Shown here: in pieces, positions 13,708 to 15,484 of the stretch
Position numbering within the stretch: position 1 is the stretch's first letter
How the letters are laid out: each line of letters begins with the position of its first letter
Origin: Chrysochromulina tobinii
Lineage: Eukaryota > Haptophyta > Prymnesiales > Chrysochromulinaceae
DNA: 15,484 nt
NCBI GenBank assembly: GCA_001275005.1
Contig: JWZX01001483.1
Span: 1 to 15,484, forward strand
Direction: 5' to 3'
Notes under the pieces: model-generated
Database searches by the model: none
Seen by the model: the letters and a program-made list of their open reading frames with translations, nothing else
What the model was told of the DNA's origin: nothing
Program-made: the position numbers and the translations under genes

Positions 13708-15315
13708 CTAATAGGCCCGCTCGCGCGGCGTGATCTTGGTGGGCTCCCTCATCATCATCAGGTAGCGCTGCGCGCCGGTGAGCTCCGGGCGCAAGGGGCT
13801 GGCACGGCACGGCTTCCCCTCTGCTGTGAATACAAAGAGCTCGACGACCTCTTCCAGGGCCTCCTCGACGAGTAATTGTATCGGATGCTCCACGCGCGCG
13901 GCGCGCTCGACCGACCCGGGGTCGCACAGCTGCGGGGAGAAGAGCCCATGCACGAGCGGCTGAGAGACTGCGAAGGCCTCGAGCCATACGTAGCGGCTAC
14001 CCGGCGCTGCCGCCACGGCAGCCCCCATGAGCATCGCATCATCCTCCCGGGCTTCGAAATCCCGATCGAGGAGCTCCGAAGTCTCTATGATCGCATCGAG
14101 CAACGCGAGCAGCGACGTGCTCTCCGGGTTCGGACAGCGCACGAAGGTCGTTGCGGGCCCGAGTAGCCCAGCCGCGCCGCTACAGCGCTTCACCTCGAAG
14201 GCCACCCCCGAGTAGCCCGCAGAGAGTGACAGGCAGCCGCCCTTGACGCTGTTGCCAAACCGTCCGAGGGAGCCTGTGCTACCTGTGCCGCCGGTGGGCG
14301 CGGCGGCAGCGAGCGCGAGCGTCTCGACCAGCGAGAGCCCGGTCGATTGGTTCAGGGAGCACACGCCCTCACTCCCGCTGCCCGGAGATGTCATCTCCGC
14401 GACCGTTCGAGTGCCTCCGCCGTGCGATGCATAGAACCGCCGGATCGCCTTGATGGCCGCAATGCTCAGCCCGCGCTGCGCACTGCCCATCCGCCGCTCG
14501 TGTGGCACGACCGGCACGATTGGCATCGGCTCGCCGCTGCGCGCGCTCGCGTGGACTGCGGCGAGGAGCCGTGTGCCGCGGTTGAGTGCGTCTGTGCCGA
14601 CTGCTAGGTTGCTCCTCAGTGTTTCGATGCCATCTGGCAGGCTGCGCTTGAAAGAGACCGGCGGCGGTGTGCTCGCGAGCGACGCGCCGGGCGAGGTGAA
14701 GGGTCGACGCTCGGCCACCGTCGTCATCAGGTGCGGCCCCACATTCGTCGTCGCGTACGTGGCGCCCAGAGGATTGATCTGGTTGACCTTGCGCTCCGCC
14801 GCCGTCACTATGGGGTTGATGCCGGGCCACTGAGGCCGGGTGGCGGCGGGCGCGGTCGGGTAGATGGCGGACCCGGCGCCGCCCGAGCGCCGCAGCGTGT
14901 CGATGTCCACCTGCTTGAACGGATGCGGCGTATTCCGGTACGGGTGGAGGTGCGGCGGAGCCGGCCAGCGCGAGCCCTCCAACGCGGAGGTCACAAACTG
15001 CTTGGGCTTGTTCGACATGTAGGCGACGTACTCGGCGCGCCCGGCAATCCACTGTGACTCCGTCTTCGCACCCGCGGCGGCATAGTACGCCGCCGCCTCG
15101 TGGGTGCGCGTGTCGAGCTCCATGCGCCGCTGAGGATACAGCTCAAATTGCGTGGGCATCATGTCCCGTTGCATGGGCTGCGGGTCGTACCGCCCAGGGC
15201 CGACGATCATGAGCGGTTGGCTGCCTGGCGGACCCAGCTTGCTCCCCGCCTTGCTGGTGGCCGCCACGGTCGCCAAGTGCGTGCGAGGGAGCAGGGCACG
15301 GGCCGCGTCGGCCAT
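13708..15315 (-). CDS. Unknown 535-residue protein with one PG-rich motif
   Basis: I do not recognise this protein. The frame is open for 535 codons with typical GC-rich codon use. VGPGRYDP (38-45) matches a single SHIPPO-type motif, followed by a Tyr/Met-rich charged stretch (56-110) and a Pro-rich middle with repeated NP/TP and FTSPGASL. Residues about 325-385 are Gly/Ser/Thr-rich (TGGTGSTGSLG). The C-terminal 130 residues are acidic and helix-prone (LLDAIIETSELLDRDFEARE; VEEALEEVVELFVF). There is no signal peptide or clear membrane segment. Because the middle is low in complexity, an unrecognised intron is possible. The PG motif and the adjacent SHIPPO gene suggest a cytoskeletal or flagellar role, but this is weak. 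Confidence 0.6.
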   Translation of the reverse strand: MADAARALLPRTHLATVAATSKAGSKLGPPGSQPLMIVGPGRYDPQPMQRDMMPTQFELYPQRRMELDTRTHEAAAYYAAAGAKTESQWIAGRAEYVAYMSNKPKQFVTSALEGSRWPAPPHLHPYRNTPHPFKQVDIDTLRRSGGAGSAIYPTAPAATRPQWPGINPIVTAAERKVNQINPLGATYATTNVGPHLMTTVAERRPFTSPGASLASTPPPVSFKRSLPDGIETLRSNLAVGTDALNRGTRLLAAVHASARSGEPMPIVPVVPHERRMGSAQRGLSIAAIKAIRRFYASHGGGTRTVAEMTSPGSGSEGVCSLNQSTGLSLVETLALAAAAPTGGTGSTGSLGRFGNSVKGGCLSLSAGYSGVAFEVKRCSGAAGLLGPATTFVRCPNPESTSLLALLDAIIETSELLDRDFEAREDDAMLMGAAVAAAPGSRYVWLEAFAVSQPLVHGLFSPQLCDPGSVERAARVEHPIQLLVEEALEEVVELFVFTAEGKPCRASPLRPELTGAQRYLMMMREPTKITPRERAY

Positions 15316-15419
15316 GCTCGTCGAAAATCGGACTCAGTGCGGAAATGTAACGGACGATGGATCATAGCTGACCTTTTCGCAGGAACATCAGCGGCATGTC
15401 TGCTCGACTGAGCCTCTAT
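15316..15419. other. Short intergenic gap
   Basis: About 100 bp of mixed composition upstream of the 535-residue gene; probably its promoter/5' UTR. No motif was recognised. Confidence 0.35.
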
Positions 15420-15484
15420 TTACCCGCTAAAGTCCTCGACCCTCAGCCCCTCCCCAGCCTTGATCGTCTTGACGAAGCTGACAG
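15420..15484 (-). CDS. Possible C-terminal end of a gene running off the window
   Basis: On the minus strand one frame reads VSFVKTIKAGEGLRVEDFSG and then TAA (15422-15420). The residues are of ordinary protein composition and the stop is followed by less GC-rich DNA. Twenty codons are too few to name a family or to exclude chance. Confidence 0.3.
   Translation of the reverse strand, partial: VSFVKTIKAGEGLRVEDFSG

Noticed and set aside
1-15484. tRNA, rRNA or viral/retroelement genes
   Set aside because: I looked for tRNA arm motifs and for reverse transcriptase, integrase, capsid and transposase-like protein motifs on both strands and saw none, but without a covariance-model search small RNAs could be missed.

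Overview
The window looks like nuclear DNA of a GC-rich, flagellated eukaryotic microalga. The evidence is: a ceramidase gene readable only if GT-AG introns are removed; a sperm-tail PG-rich (SHIPPO) protein and an armadillo protein resembling a radial-spoke subunit; a telomere-type TTAGGG run; alanine/proline/glycine-rich low-complexity inserts; and head-to-head and tail-to-tail gene order with no bacterial operon signals. A haptophyte is my best guess (inference), with a pelagophyte or other introner-bearing alga as alternatives.

Layout. 1-1590 holds no convincing gene but many repeats: a degenerate GAATGCA array, a CTCGACAG minisatellite, a repeated GACGAAACGCGGCC block, a hairpin and a 38-bp perfect palindrome. 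1592-2899 (-) is a GNAT-type acetyltransferase with a repetitive C-terminal tail. It lies head-to-head with an armadillo-repeat protein, 3134-4243 (+). 4774-7182 (-) is a one-piece fusion of TsaE and TsaD, two t6A tRNA-modification proteins. 7755-8642 (-) is a membrane di-iron fatty acid hydroxylase/sterol desaturase. 9029-12004 (-) is a neutral ceramidase in six exons. 12436-13497 (-) is a SHIPPO protein. 13708-15315 (-) is a 535-residue protein of unknown function. A possible C-terminal end of another minus-strand gene runs off the right edge.

The most interesting signal is in the ceramidase, the only gene here that clearly has introns. All five introns carry a second copy of adjacent exon sequence, short or long. 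Three of them, plus one exonic insertion, share a core running from about GCATGCAAGTGCTC to a CCCACAG acceptor followed by GT. This is what introners (intron-generating mobile elements with target-site duplications) should look like. A fourth intron looks like a bare tandem duplication of 39 bp. The exonic copy is in antisense orientation and adds exactly 60 bp in frame. One intron has grown through a (TTAGGG)3 run inside a 69-bp-period duplication, and another through a 10-bp minisatellite whose every unit carries the consensus donor GTGAGT. The gene therefore appears to preserve several routes of recent intron gain side by side.

Functional links are modest. Ceramidase and the di-iron hydroxylase are neighbours on the same strand and may both act on sphingolipids or other membrane lipids. 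The armadillo and SHIPPO genes both point to the flagellar axoneme. The TsaE-TsaD fusion implies a bacterial-type (plastid or mitochondrial) t6A pathway. All exon boundaries are inferred from protein-family knowledge and splice motifs, not from transcripts.
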